This document shows positions 27,308 through 35,273 of a DNA stretch of 64,000 bases, in pieces (position 1 is the stretch's first letter; each line of letters begins with the position of its first letter). Made by a program: the position numbers and the translations under genes. This DNA comes from an uncultured Dorea sp. (GTDB lineage: Bacteria > Bacillota > Clostridia > Lachnospirales > Lachnospiraceae): positions 1 to 64,000 of the forward strand of contig CAJUBG010000004.1 in the NCBI GenBank assembly GCA_910584575.1. Reading direction: 5' to 3'. The notes beneath the pieces were generated by a model. That model saw nothing but the letters and a program-made list of their open reading frames with translations, was not told the DNA's origin and searched no databases.

Positions 27308-27336
27308 TTGATTTATTCATTTTAGATAGTTATAAT
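27308..27336 (+). promoter_or_regulatory. SigA-type promoter inside switch 1
   Basis: TTGATT (27308-27313) and TATAAT (27331-27336) are 17 bp apart. It points right in this sequence. The spacer (ATTTTAGATAGT end) is almost the same as in switch 2. Confidence 0.88.
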
Positions 27337-27353
27337 AAATATGCTGTTTTAGG

Positions 27354-27387
27354 AAAAATCGCAGAGTATCTTACTCTGCGATTTTTT
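27354..27387 (+). terminator. Intrinsic terminator built on the right repeat of switch 1
   Basis: AAAAATCGCAGAGTA and its exact complement form a 15-bp stem around the loop TCT, ending in a run of six T. The proximal arm and most of the distal arm lie in the inverted repeat. It would stop the OFF-oriented transcript after ~45 nt, and on the other strand would stop the rpn transcript. Confidence 0.88.
27359..27376 (+). repeat. Right inverted repeat of switch 1
   Basis: TCGCAGAGTATCTTACTC, the 18-bp partner of 27144-27161. The bases that follow (TGCGATTTTTT) complete the terminator. Confidence 0.9.
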
Positions 27388-27428
27388 GACCGTGCAGTGA
27401 AACCGCACATAAATTTTGAAATAATTCT

Positions 27429-28307
27429 TTACATATTTTGATGTTGGGCTATAGGCAGTCTTTTACGAACTTCTTCAATCTCATCACCTGTAAGACCAGA
27501 AATTTCCATAATAAGGGACTCATCCATACATTTATAAAGCATACGCATAGCTGTCCTCTGCTTTTCTTCCAGAGTCGCCTCCAAAATAGCCTCCCGCTTT
27601 TCTTCCTCCAAAATCTGAAACACCTTCGTCATACTTAAATACCCCCTTACTCTCTTTGCGTATTCTCTATCTATAAATTTATCACTACATACCAGCACGC
27701 CTGCAATTACAAATGTCTGTTCCTTCTCATCCGCAATCAGCTTTGCCAGTTTAATCACTTTCTCCACCCGCTTTTGCTTCTCATCCTTTCCCTTAACGGC
27801 AAGCGGAAGAATAATCATCCTCATAAGCTCTTGCTCTGTAAGCTTCTCTCCTTTTTCCAGTTTATGCTTGATTCTGCGATAAATCATCTGTTCTGGCAAA
27901 CGACTTACAAATACCTGCTCCATCCTCAGGGTAATACATTCTGACTCCAGTACACCCTTGGCCTTCTCCACATCCCCCGTGTAAATGACAATCATTCTAA
28001 GATTGGGAAGCTCTCCTCTTTCTTTCAAATATCGTTCCATCACTCTAGCAATATAATTCACATACTTTACTCGGTTTGCCAATTTATCCTCCGCTTCATA
28101 GTCCACAATGGCGACCGTCTCATCTTCCAGTAAAAACAGATGATCCAGACGTTTCTCGTTGGCAGACACCTCCGGCAGATTCGTTGGCAGAACCTCCTTA
28201 ATCCTCGGCAGCTTCAAGCCGTATGCTTCAAATGACTTCTCCCTGAAAGTCTCGCTCATGAACTTAAATTCAATATCCTTGTTTTGATATGCAATCCCTT
28301 TTGACAT
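27429..28307 (-). CDS. Rpn-family recombination-promoting nuclease/putative transposase
   Basis: A 292-residue protein of the PD-(D/E)XK Rpn/transposase_31 family. The N-terminal part carries LFLLEDETVAIVDYEAED (the acidic, E/D-containing strand of the nuclease core) followed by VKYVNYIARVMERYL. The C-terminal third is charged and helical (EEEKREAILEATLEEK). Related proteins nick DNA and raise RecA-independent recombination. It has a strong ribosome-binding site (AAGGAGGAG) before ATG 28305-28307 and is transcribed toward switch 1, whose hairpin can serve as its terminator. It is the only DNA-active gene near the switches, but Rpn is not known as a site-specific invertase. Confidence 0.75.
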   Translation of the reverse strand: MSKGIAYQNKDIEFKFMSETFREKSFEAYGLKLPRIKEVLPTNLPEVSANEKRLDHLFLLEDETVAIVDYEAEDKLANRVKYVNYIARVMERYLKERGELPNLRMIVIYTGDVEKAKGVLESECITLRMEQVFVSRLPEQMIYRRIKHKLEKGEKLTEQELMRMIILPLAVKGKDEKQKRVEKVIKLAKLIADEKEQTFVIAGVLVCSDKFIDREYAKRVRGYLSMTKVFQILEEEKREAILEATLEEKQRTAMRMLYKCMDESLIMEISGLTGDEIEEVRKRLPIAQHQNM

Positions 28308-28774
28308 ATAGCTCCTCCTTATCATTTTTCATACAGAGAAACTATCTTACTAATATTTACTATATCAAAAAATAATTGTGCAGACAATGGAATGGGATAA
28401 ATTTTTATTCTCTTACTTTATTATTGGGAATCTCCTGGAAAGCAGGATAGATTCTTTAGAAAATCAGATTCTTTCTGAAAATGATAGTTAAAATTCCGAA
28501 TATGGATAGTCTCTCTGAAGCCATCACCCATCGCTTATAAATACAGTTTATTAAAGATTCAAAATGGTGTCAAGATAATTTTCTAATATCCGATACAAAG
28601 TATTACTGTTCACAGCGACGCTAGCTATAAAAATCTAATGGTCGTCTAACCATTAATTGATTAGCCGACCTCTCAGATCTCCGTGCAGACCGTTCGGTAC
28701 ACGATGTTTCTTTATTATTTGAATACTATCAAATAATAGACAAACATGAATGATATCACAGTTATCGAAAATAG
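28308..28774. other. Gene-poor gap between the two operons
   Basis: 467 bp of mostly AT-rich sequence. It contains a short unsupported frame of 34 codons at about 28388 with no ribosome-binding site, and a structured stretch at 28637-28713 that may be a group II intron relic. No promoter with both boxes stood out. It lies between the rpn start and the last gene of operon 1. Confidence 0.6.
28637..28713 (-). mobile_element. Possible relic of a group II intron 3' end
   Basis: On the minus strand a hairpin (GTGTACCGAACGGTCTGCAC) is followed by CTGAGAGGTCGG and a second hairpin whose 10-bp arms (GGTCGGCTAA and its near complement) are 11 bases apart. Order and wording recall the end of bacterial group II introns (domain V, then GUGAGAGG...). 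No reverse transcriptase or 5' end is present. Recognition is from memory only. Confidence 0.3.
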
Positions 28775-29431
28775 CTATAGTAAAATATTTTTCAACTGCT
28801 TGCAACTATCCGCTATAGCAACTGGTTTAAATCTTAAGGTATCTTCTGCTGTCTTAAATCCAAACCCATATGTGACAGCAATAAAGCAAACTCCTACTTC
28901 ATCCGCCCCTTTACCGTCACTTGGTCCATCACCAATATAAACCGCCTTGGATAATTCGGAACAGCCCATACCACTTAGACATTTCCGAATAATATCTGCC
29001 TTTGTTAATTTTCCGTCAAAATCAGCTCCATACATATAATTTGTATAATAGTTGAATCCTTTCTTACAGAGAAGCCTTATAGCATAATCCTCTCGCTTAT
29101 ATGTGGCTATCCCGATTCTAGTTCCCCTCTTTAAAAGATTATCGAACAAATCATATATCCCATTATAAGGAATAGCGTTAAAAAGATATTTTTCCATCAT
29201 ATAAGCTTCCCTAAAAACATTAGACATTTCCATAGCCGATTCGTCAGAAAGTCCATATAACTTCTGAAAAGATATCTGTATTGGCGGACCAATCATACTT
29301 TCTAACGTAACCTTATCCGGAATATCTCTGTTATATTTTCTCATAGTATATATTGCTGCAGACAGTACCCCTTCTCTAGTATCAAGAAGCGTACCATCTA
29401 AATCAAATAAAACATAGTCGAAATGTCTCAT
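28775..29431 (-). CDS. HAD-superfamily phosphatase (last gene of operon 1)
   Basis: A 218-residue HAD-IA hydrolase with the nucleophile motif FDLDGTLLDTREG near residue 8, the Thr strand IGIATYKRED near 100 and the acidic VYIGDGPSDGKGADE near 160. It is like phosphoglycolate phosphatases in size and cap. It follows the aldolase gene closely and, with the aldolase and cytidylyltransferase, may form a sugar-acid pathway in which it removes a phosphate. I chose the ATG near 29431; an in-frame TTG upstream would add 13 basic residues. Confidence 0.87.
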   Translation of the reverse strand: MRHFDYVLFDLDGTLLDTREGVLSAAIYTMRKYNRDIPDKVTLESMIGPPIQISFQKLYGLSDESAMEMSNVFREAYMMEKYLFNAIPYNGIYDLFDNLLKRGTRIGIATYKREDYAIRLLCKKGFNYYTNYMYGADFDGKLTKADIIRKCLSGMGCSELSKAVYIGDGPSDGKGADEVGVCFIAVTYGFGFKTAEDTLRFKPVAIADSCKQLKNILL

Positions 29432-29470
29432 TGTTCTCCCCTTTCTCCCCCTTCTCCCATCCCCTATCAA

Positions 29471-31072
29471 TCAATTAAGAGCAGCCTCATACAAAGAACT
29501 TGTCAAAAATTGAATGTCAATATTCTCAGACAATTGCCTTAACCCCTCAATCGTTGTCTCATTAGAATGGATATTATATTTTCCATTACCCGCAAACACA
29601 TACTTAGAATCACAATAATCCTTATCATCTGACCTGAACCCATCAAAACCAGCCAATTGCACTTTCATAACACCTATTTTTGTCAATGCAGCCACCGCCA
29701 AAAGTAACGCATTATCACTATTAATCCTATTTTGATTGATTAAACTTGGATAATTGAGCACATAATCAGCTTGTCTGTCAAAGAGTGATATATTCGATGT
29801 GGTAATTAATTTTGAGTTAGAATGTTTATCAGTAGTATCAGCAAGCTTGCTATATCTTTTTGCATTACTTACGAACACATAGTCGCAATTATATCTAGCA
29901 GGCTCAAAATTTACAGAAATAATCACAGCATTGGAATACTCAATATACTCTTTAATCTTCTGTTCTTCCTTTCTAATGGAATTACCAGGTCCAAGGAGAA
30001 CTATATTCCTGCCTCTTAATATTTTCTCAAGACAAGAGATGGCTTTATGATCGTCAATCGCATGTGACTGATATTCTAAATATGCCTTCTCAATATAGTC
30101 TTGATTATACAGAAGTTTCATTTCCTTAGGTATCTTTTCTAAAATCTTATTTACGGATGAAACAGACAAAGTTTTTTTATCTAATAAGAACTGAACATAA
30201 TTAGGATGACAATTCTGCATTGCCGAAATATAGAAATTATACTTATATCCCCAATAATGTCTTTCATATACAGCCATCAAATCTGTGTCCAAAATTTCTA
30301 AAAACTGATCTATATCATATGATTTTCCATATCTTTCATTCATATGCATAGCAACCAATTCACTCGCTGTATTACCAGCACTCTTACCCATACCATACAC
30401 AGTTGAATCCACAACAATAGCCCTTTGTGTTTCCAATGCCAAAAACTTAATAGAATTGCTAAATGCCAGTTGAAAATTATTATGAGCATGATATCCGATC
30501 TTAATCTCAGGAAGAAGGTTATTATTCATTAAATTGAAATAATTCGTAAGTTTCCGGTTATCAAGAAGACCGTAAGTATCCACTATAGAAAAAACATATG
30601 GCTTAATCTCATTGATTTTCTCAATATACTCAAGCATTTCCAAATCAGAATAAGATGTGATTGAAATAGCTTGGATAAATAGCTTATACCCCTTCTCTTT
30701 AACAGCCATACAAAAAGGAAGCGCGGTATCGATTTTCTCCTTTTTAAAAATTACTCTGATTCCATCGATAAAAGTTGAATCACAATTCCCCACGTTTGAA
30801 ATATCACAAGTTCCGTAGTCAATCATAGCCACCGGAACGGCATGTTTTTTTTCCACACCTTCAAATACTCTATTATAGCAGTTCGTGTTTGGCTGAATAG
30901 TACGATTAATATCGAACGTTCTTCTGTCATCAAGGAAACCCACTTCAATATAATCCACGCCAGCAGCATCCAGCCGTTTATATGTACCAGTAATCACGCT
31001 ATGCCCAAAATTCCAATCATTTATGTAACCGCCATCACGTAAAGTACAATCCAATAAACTGATAGATTTCAT
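29471..31072 (-). CDS. HMGL-like aldolase fused to a GT42/DUF115-like domain
   Basis: A 533-residue protein. Residues 1-310 are an HMGL-type TIM barrel like 4-hydroxy-2-oxovalerate aldolase: LLDCTLRDGGYINDW (metal and substrate binding), the DTYGLLD strand, and the metal-binding His pair in IGYHAHNNFQLAFSN near 207. Residues ~345-533 start with RNIVLLGPGNSI, like the glycine/serine loop of DUF115 and CstII-type transferases. The barrel should make or break a carbon-carbon bond with a 2-keto acid. Next to a KdsB-like gene and a HAD phosphatase, it plausibly makes a 3-deoxy-2-keto sugar acid; this is inference. Confidence 0.8.
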   Translation of the reverse strand: MKSISLLDCTLRDGGYINDWNFGHSVITGTYKRLDAAGVDYIEVGFLDDRRTFDINRTIQPNTNCYNRVFEGVEKKHAVPVAMIDYGTCDISNVGNCDSTFIDGIRVIFKKEKIDTALPFCMAVKEKGYKLFIQAISITSYSDLEMLEYIEKINEIKPYVFSIVDTYGLLDNRKLTNYFNLMNNNLLPEIKIGYHAHNNFQLAFSNSIKFLALETQRAIVVDSTVYGMGKSAGNTASELVAMHMNERYGKSYDIDQFLEILDTDLMAVYERHYWGYKYNFYISAMQNCHPNYVQFLLDKKTLSVSSVNKILEKIPKEMKLLYNQDYIEKAYLEYQSHAIDDHKAISCLEKILRGRNIVLLGPGNSIRKEEQKIKEYIEYSNAVIISVNFEPARYNCDYVFVSNAKRYSKLADTTDKHSNSKLITTSNISLFDRQADYVLNYPSLINQNRINSDNALLLAVAALTKIGVMKVQLAGFDGFRSDDKDYCDSKYVFAGNGKYNIHSNETTIEGLRQLSENIDIQFLTSSLYEAALN

Positions 31073-31086
31073 TAATTTTATCCTTT

Positions 31087-31818
31087 CTACACAATCTCAC
31101 CATTCTCAATGATAGAAACCACAGCCGCCAAGTCCTTAGGCGTATCTACCGATACATTACGGCAATGCACTTCTACCATTTTCACCTTTATAAATTTATC
31201 AATAAATCTAATCAAATCACATTCTTCAACTCTCTCTAACATACTTTTAGGAGTGTCATTATAAAATCGCAGAGCATCTTTGGTAAAAGCTCCAATACCG
31301 ACAAATTTTTTATATTTAAAGTCTAAACTTCCTTTTGGGAATGGCAACGGACTCCTAGAAGTGTACAGCAAATAACCATCTGTACCTACAACAACCTTAA
31401 TGTTCGTAAAATCAACAACTTCTGGTGCTGTTTTAATAGTTACCATAGCATGCGTGACTGCATCTTTTGATTTTTTAGCATGCGTAACCACCGCATCAAT
31501 AGCTTCTGGCTCAATTAAAGGTTCATCACCGCCGATGAACACATAAAGCTCACTTTTTATTTTCTGTGAAACCTCATATATTCGAGATGTCGGTGTGCTA
31601 TGGTTTTTTGAAGTCATAATATAATTCATACCATATTGCTGACATACAGAAGCAATTCTGTCATCATCTGTTGCAACTATAACTTGATCCAATGACAAAG
31701 CTTTTTCCGCCCTGCTATATACCCACCATATCATAGGCTTCCCACAAATATTTGCTAACGGTTTCCCTGGGAAACGTGTGGACTGGTATCTTGATGGAAT
31801 AACCCCAATTGCTTTCAT
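31087..31818 (-). CDS. KdsB-like CMP-sugar-acid cytidylyltransferase
   Basis: A 243-residue nucleotidyltransferase with IPSRYQSTRFPGKPLANI at the N-terminus (CTP-binding Arg/Ser/Lys set of 3-deoxy-manno-octulosonate cytidylyltransferase), VIVATDDDRIASVCQQYG and IGGDEPLIEP (metal-binding Asp). KdsB activates Kdo as CMP-Kdo in Gram-negative bacteria. In a Gram-positive-type genome it should activate a Kdo-like acid for the capsule. The gene lies between a gene remnant and the aldolase. Confidence 0.88.
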   Translation of the reverse strand: MKAIGVIPSRYQSTRFPGKPLANICGKPMIWWVYSRAEKALSLDQVIVATDDDRIASVCQQYGMNYIMTSKNHSTPTSRIYEVSQKIKSELYVFIGGDEPLIEPEAIDAVVTHAKKSKDAVTHAMVTIKTAPEVVDFTNIKVVVGTDGYLLYTSRSPLPFPKGSLDFKYKKFVGIGAFTKDALRFYNDTPKSMLERVEECDLIRFIDKFIKVKMVEVHCRNVSVDTPKDLAAVVSIIENGEIV

Positions 31819-31824
31819 TTCATA

Positions 31825-31985
31825 CTACCTCCTTTTATACCTAAGTATTCTTGGAAACTCACAATCTTTCAAAGTGCAGTGTTTCCAAAGCACTCCTTTT
31901 TCATCTCCGCTTTTCAATGCATCTAAACATGTTTTATGTATTTCATCAAAAATTTTATGTGCGCCCTTTGGTTTGGTTATGGAAA
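31825..31985 (-). pseudogene. C-terminal remnant of an unidentified protein
   Basis: Between the acyltransferase stop and the kdsB-like start an open frame without a start codon encodes about 50 residues of protein-like sequence (...TKPKGAHKIFDEIHKTCLDA... then CEFPRILRYKRR, stop TAG at 31825). It has normal codon use and no ribosome-binding site. It looks like the tail of a deleted gene, probably from a previous version of the operon. I do not recognise the family. Confidence 0.5.
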
Positions 31986-31988
31986 AAA

Positions 31989-33047
31989 TTATGAATAATG
32001 CATATAAGATAATATCTTACTAAATAATATAACAATTTTTTCACTTATGTATGATATTCTAAATAGTTTGAACAATCTGCTTCTTATAAAATCTACTGAT
32101 AGCCCTAGTATAAAAATTACCAGAGCAAATCCCAAAATGTATAAAATACCGAAAACCAAATTATATCCAACAACAAAAGAAAAAGAACTGTATAGAAAAT
32201 GATTCCATACCACTTGGTTTAATTGAAATAAATATATACCAAATACTAATGGAGAACATATCTTTATAATCTCTATAATCCTCGCACTTAATTTAATTCT
32301 TGAAAATAGTACAACCATAATAAAGGCGCTTAATATAATTGTCGGCGAATTATTCCTGACTAGCCGTGTTATATCTGTAGTCACCAGAACTCCCCAAGAT
32401 ATTAAAATACTTAGCAGCCACATACATACTAATAGCCCTGCCTTCATATTTTGAAACAAGTTTATTCTTTTTGCTAATACTCCTATACAATAGAGAATTA
32501 TGATTCCTAAAGTACCCCCCCCCCAATTTGTTTTAAATGCATCTGCTATAAGACCAACAAAAGAAAATAATATAACTGTTATGACCAATGATTTTTTAGC
32601 AGTTAAAATATCTATTGAAAATAGATATTTATTAAGAACCGGCATTGCAAAAAACAATGCAAAATAAGCTGTAAAATACCAAAAGACATTAAATGAAACC
32701 GGCATTGCTGCTTTGATAAACTCTTTCATACCATATCCATCATTAAAACCCATAATAGTTAGTATTACTGTTAATATAAATGAGTAGAAGAAAGCTTGAA
32801 ACCACATATCTATTATTATAGTATATTTTCTATTTTTGTCTGAGGCTGCATATCCGCTTATTAATGCGAATCCATCTACTCCGCAATAAGAAACTACATA
32901 AAAAAAAGAATATATTGCATATCTATAAGCTATATCCGTCTCTTTAGCTGCATCCATAATTCCCCCCTGAGTTAATACGTGCAGCGTACATATCATAAAC
33001 ATTAATATTAAACGCAAAAAATCTATACCGTAATTTCGTTCACTCAT
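31989..33047 (-). CDS. Acyltransferase-3 membrane protein with an in-frame G10 tract (ON)
   Basis: A 352-residue protein with about ten hydrophobic spans and the acyltransferase-3 start (NYGIDFLRLILMFMICTLHV). It adds an acyl group, often acetyl, to a polysaccharide sugar. Codons for W-G-G-G near residue 166 are made by a run of ten G (32515-32524 as C on the plus strand). The frame is intact, so the gene is on, but a one-base slip would truncate it. The ATG at 33045-33047 overlaps the flippase stop (ATGA). Confidence 0.9.
   Translation of the reverse strand: MSERNYGIDFLRLILMFMICTLHVLTQGGIMDAAKETDIAYRYAIYSFFYVVSYCGVDGFALISGYAASDKNRKYTIIIDMWFQAFFYSFILTVILTIMGFNDGYGMKEFIKAAMPVSFNVFWYFTAYFALFFAMPVLNKYLFSIDILTAKKSLVITVILFSFVGLIADAFKTNWGGGTLGIIILYCIGVLAKRINLFQNMKAGLLVCMWLLSILISWGVLVTTDITRLVRNNSPTIILSAFIMVVLFSRIKLSARIIEIIKICSPLVFGIYLFQLNQVVWNHFLYSSFSFVVGYNLVFGILYILGFALVIFILGLSVDFIRSRLFKLFRISYISEKIVILFSKILSYMHYS
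32515..32524. repeat. Homopolymer of 10 C (G10 on the coding strand)
   Basis: Ten consecutive C on the plus strand inside the operon 1 acyltransferase. In frame at this length. Confidence 0.97.
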
Positions 33048-34423
33048 TTTATCCACACGAACAGACTTCTCTCCTTCCAATACGTACATAATAAATATAC
33101 AAAAAGCAACAATATCCCAAACATCCACCGCAATATTACATAATCCATTGTAATATACTGAAAAATTGTGAATCCAAGAACCGTACCTACAGGTAGAAAA
33201 AACATTCTAACAGGAAATAGCTCTCTATCAACCCTTTTGCAATATAAATAATGAAAAAGAAAGGATACGAAATATGCAATGACTGTTGTTGACGCTGCAG
33301 CCAAAGCGCCGAAATGTGGTATAAACATGATATTCAATCCAAAGTTTATACCAGCCGCTATTACCGTATTAACAGCAATAATTTTAGTTTTTTTATAATA
33401 AAACTCAGCATTAACCGACAACGTGTATAAAAACTGAAAATACGTTGCCAAAATAATAGGGATGATTAAATACACTCCGCTTTTATACTTCTTTGAGGCA
33501 AATATCACCAAAATTTCAGGTGAAATAATCATCAATCCACAAAAGAATACTGTACATAATTCAATATAGACTCTTGCATAATTATTCACAGATTTTTTAT
33601 CAGCTTTCAACATCTTTTGAGTAAAAAAGGGAATCCAAACTCCTTCTAATGATGATGTAATTACAGTTGCAATCATCCCAAAATTATAAACGACACTATA
33701 AACTCCCGTTTCTGCTGCTTCTCTTAATGAGGTGAGCAACATTCGATCAGAGGAAGACAATATGTTTACAGATAATCCATGAAAAATAAGCGGTATCGAA
33801 ATTGACAACGCATATTTCCAATATTTCAAATTAATATACTCATGTTCTTTTAACAAATAGTATAAAAATATAAAACAGCCAAACACAGAAACCGTCAAAC
33901 ACATTGGTATAATTCTTCCATATTCTTTATGCTCGTTCATATGCAATAGCAGGACAACTGATAAAATGGTTGCCATAAAATTGGGCAACACCTGAAGAAT
34001 GGTTCTCTTTTTAGCATTTTCCTGCATCATAAACTTAACAATCATTGAATTCACAAAAAAGGAACTGAATGATTGTATTAAACAAAACATAAGGAAATAT
34101 TTTTCAACAACTGCAAATTTCATATTTGCAAATACCAGAATTGCAGAAATAACACAAAAGTTGATAAATCCCAAAGTAAAAATGGATGAGAGATATTTAT
34201 TTAAGACATCTTTGTAATCCACATAGGCATTTCTAATAGAATTTGCTAATGATAAAGATACGATCACTGACAATATACCTACATAGGATGAATACGTACT
34301 GGAAAGACCATATTCTGTTGTAGTCATTAGCCGTGTAAAGATGGGGACAGTAATAAATGCAATCGCTTTATCAAAAAGATTCCCAAACAAATACAGTCCT
34401 CCATCTTTTAATTTATTTCTCAT
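33044..34423 (-). CDS. Wzx-type polysaccharide flippase (operon 1)
   Basis: A 459-residue protein with 12-14 hydrophobic spans and the family start KDGGLYLFGNLFDKAIAFIT. It exports lipid-linked repeats of the operon 1 polysaccharide. It differs clearly from the operon 2 flippase, so the two operons make distinct repeats. Neighbours are the DUF115-like gene (11-bp overlap) and the acyltransferase. Confidence 0.9.
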   Translation of the reverse strand: MRNKLKDGGLYLFGNLFDKAIAFITVPIFTRLMTTTEYGLSSTYSSYVGILSVIVSLSLANSIRNAYVDYKDVLNKYLSSIFTLGFINFCVISAILVFANMKFAVVEKYFLMFCLIQSFSSFFVNSMIVKFMMQENAKKRTILQVLPNFMATILSVVLLLHMNEHKEYGRIIPMCLTVSVFGCFIFLYYLLKEHEYINLKYWKYALSISIPLIFHGLSVNILSSSDRMLLTSLREAAETGVYSVVYNFGMIATVITSSLEGVWIPFFTQKMLKADKKSVNNYARVYIELCTVFFCGLMIISPEILVIFASKKYKSGVYLIIPIILATYFQFLYTLSVNAEFYYKKTKIIAVNTVIAAGINFGLNIMFIPHFGALAAASTTVIAYFVSFLFHYLYCKRVDRELFPVRMFFLPVGTVLGFTIFQYITMDYVILRWMFGILLLFVYLLCTYWKERSLFVWIK

Positions 34424-35273
34424 TCTTTCTCTCCCTCATCCCTCCATTTGAATGAGACACAGATAACACATCCTCTAAATTTACTCTGGGGAATATTTCT
34501 AACATTCCTCCCCTTGTGGCATTATATATGTGAATATTTTTTCTTTCCAAAATCTTTTTCGCATAAGTATAAGAATATTCCATCAATTCCTTTGCGAGTA
34601 ACATTCGGTCAACTGAACCACTGTTCCCATGTTCGATAAAATGATTTTGTTTTCCCGGAGTGTAATTGCAGTCAGCCCCTATTAAATAGATTTCTTTAAA
34701 GCCCATATAAGCTGCTACCTGCATTAATGTATACGTAATGGAATATCCATCGTAAACCATACAGCTAATGTCATTTCCAAAACGCACCTTCTTTTTATGA
34801 AAATAATTCATTTCAAAGGAATTATATATCCCATTATATGGTAAAACATTCCAATTTTTCTTATTCACTTTGCATTTTCTTTCCAGGTAAGAAGAAACAA
34901 AAACAGTTAAATCTTCCTCCATACACAGAGCCTCTTTTACACGGTTATATACATTAATATCCTGAATTCCAAAATATGTAGGACGAAATGTATCCTCCCT
35001 AAATCCGAGGCATAAGGAATTCATTCCAAATGTATATTCATTTTCGAGTAAATGGATATCATGATAATTCAAGCTAGGACCCGTACATATAATAAAGCAT
35101 CTTTCACCCTTATGAATATTTTCATACTTTCTTAAATAAGCATATTTCCCGCGTTTTGATATTTTTCTAAAAATACTAATTATATCATATAAAACTCTCG
35201 TAATCAGTTGATATATAATTGTAATCTCTTTATTATCCCTAATCTTATGACATATATAATTCAATTTCATCAC
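34413..35273 (-). CDS. DUF115/GT42-like putative glycosyltransferase
   Basis: A 286-residue cytoplasmic protein. Residues ~55-110 read CFIICTGPSLNYHDIHLLEN then FGMNSLCLGF, like the nucleotide loop and N-rich strand of CstII-type (GT42) and DUF115 proteins. A later EIYLIGADCNYTPGKQNHF segment fits the same fold. GT42 enzymes use CMP-sialic acid; with a CMP-sugar synthetase in the operon, a CMP-sugar transferase role is plausible but unproven. The C-terminal domain of the aldolase fusion has a related loop. Confidence 0.6.
   Translation of the reverse strand: MMKLNYICHKIRDNKEITIIYQLITRVLYDIISIFRKISKRGKYAYLRKYENIHKGERCFIICTGPSLNYHDIHLLENEYTFGMNSLCLGFREDTFRPTYFGIQDINVYNRVKEALCMEEDLTVFVSSYLERKCKVNKKNWNVLPYNGIYNSFEMNYFHKKKVRFGNDISCMVYDGYSITYTLMQVAAYMGFKEIYLIGADCNYTPGKQNHFIEHGNSGSVDRMLLAKELMEYSYTYAKKILERKNIHIYNATRGGMLEIFPRVNLEDVLSVSHSNGGMRERKNEK

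Larger units (their letters stand above)
27144..27376. promoter_or_regulatory. Invertible promoter switch of operon 2 (OFF as read)
   Basis: Two perfect 18-bp inverted repeats (27144-27161 and 27359-27376; TCGCAGAGTATCTTACTC on the right) flank 197 bp. The segment contains a consensus promoter pointing right, away from loaP A1. Flipping it would place the -10 box 59 bp before the loaP AUC codon, giving a ~52-nt leader. The layout is that of invertible promoters known for surface polysaccharides. Inversion itself is not shown by one sequence. This covers most of the 27125-27428 gap; no gene lies in it. Confidence 0.85.

Noticed and set aside
27341..27352. ATG just after the -10 box of switch 1 as a leader peptide start
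   Set aside because: It lies at the expected transcription start with no room for a ribosome-binding site, is out of frame with loaP and stops after three codons.
27144..27376. Inverted repeats as insertion sequence ends or a CRISPR-like array
   Set aside because: Only 197 bp lie between them, with no transposase and no spacer-repeat periodicity. A promoter and the homologous second copy fit a switch better.
28388..28492. Small 34-codon gene in the gap
   Set aside because: No ribosome-binding site, no recognisable family and no neighbour support.
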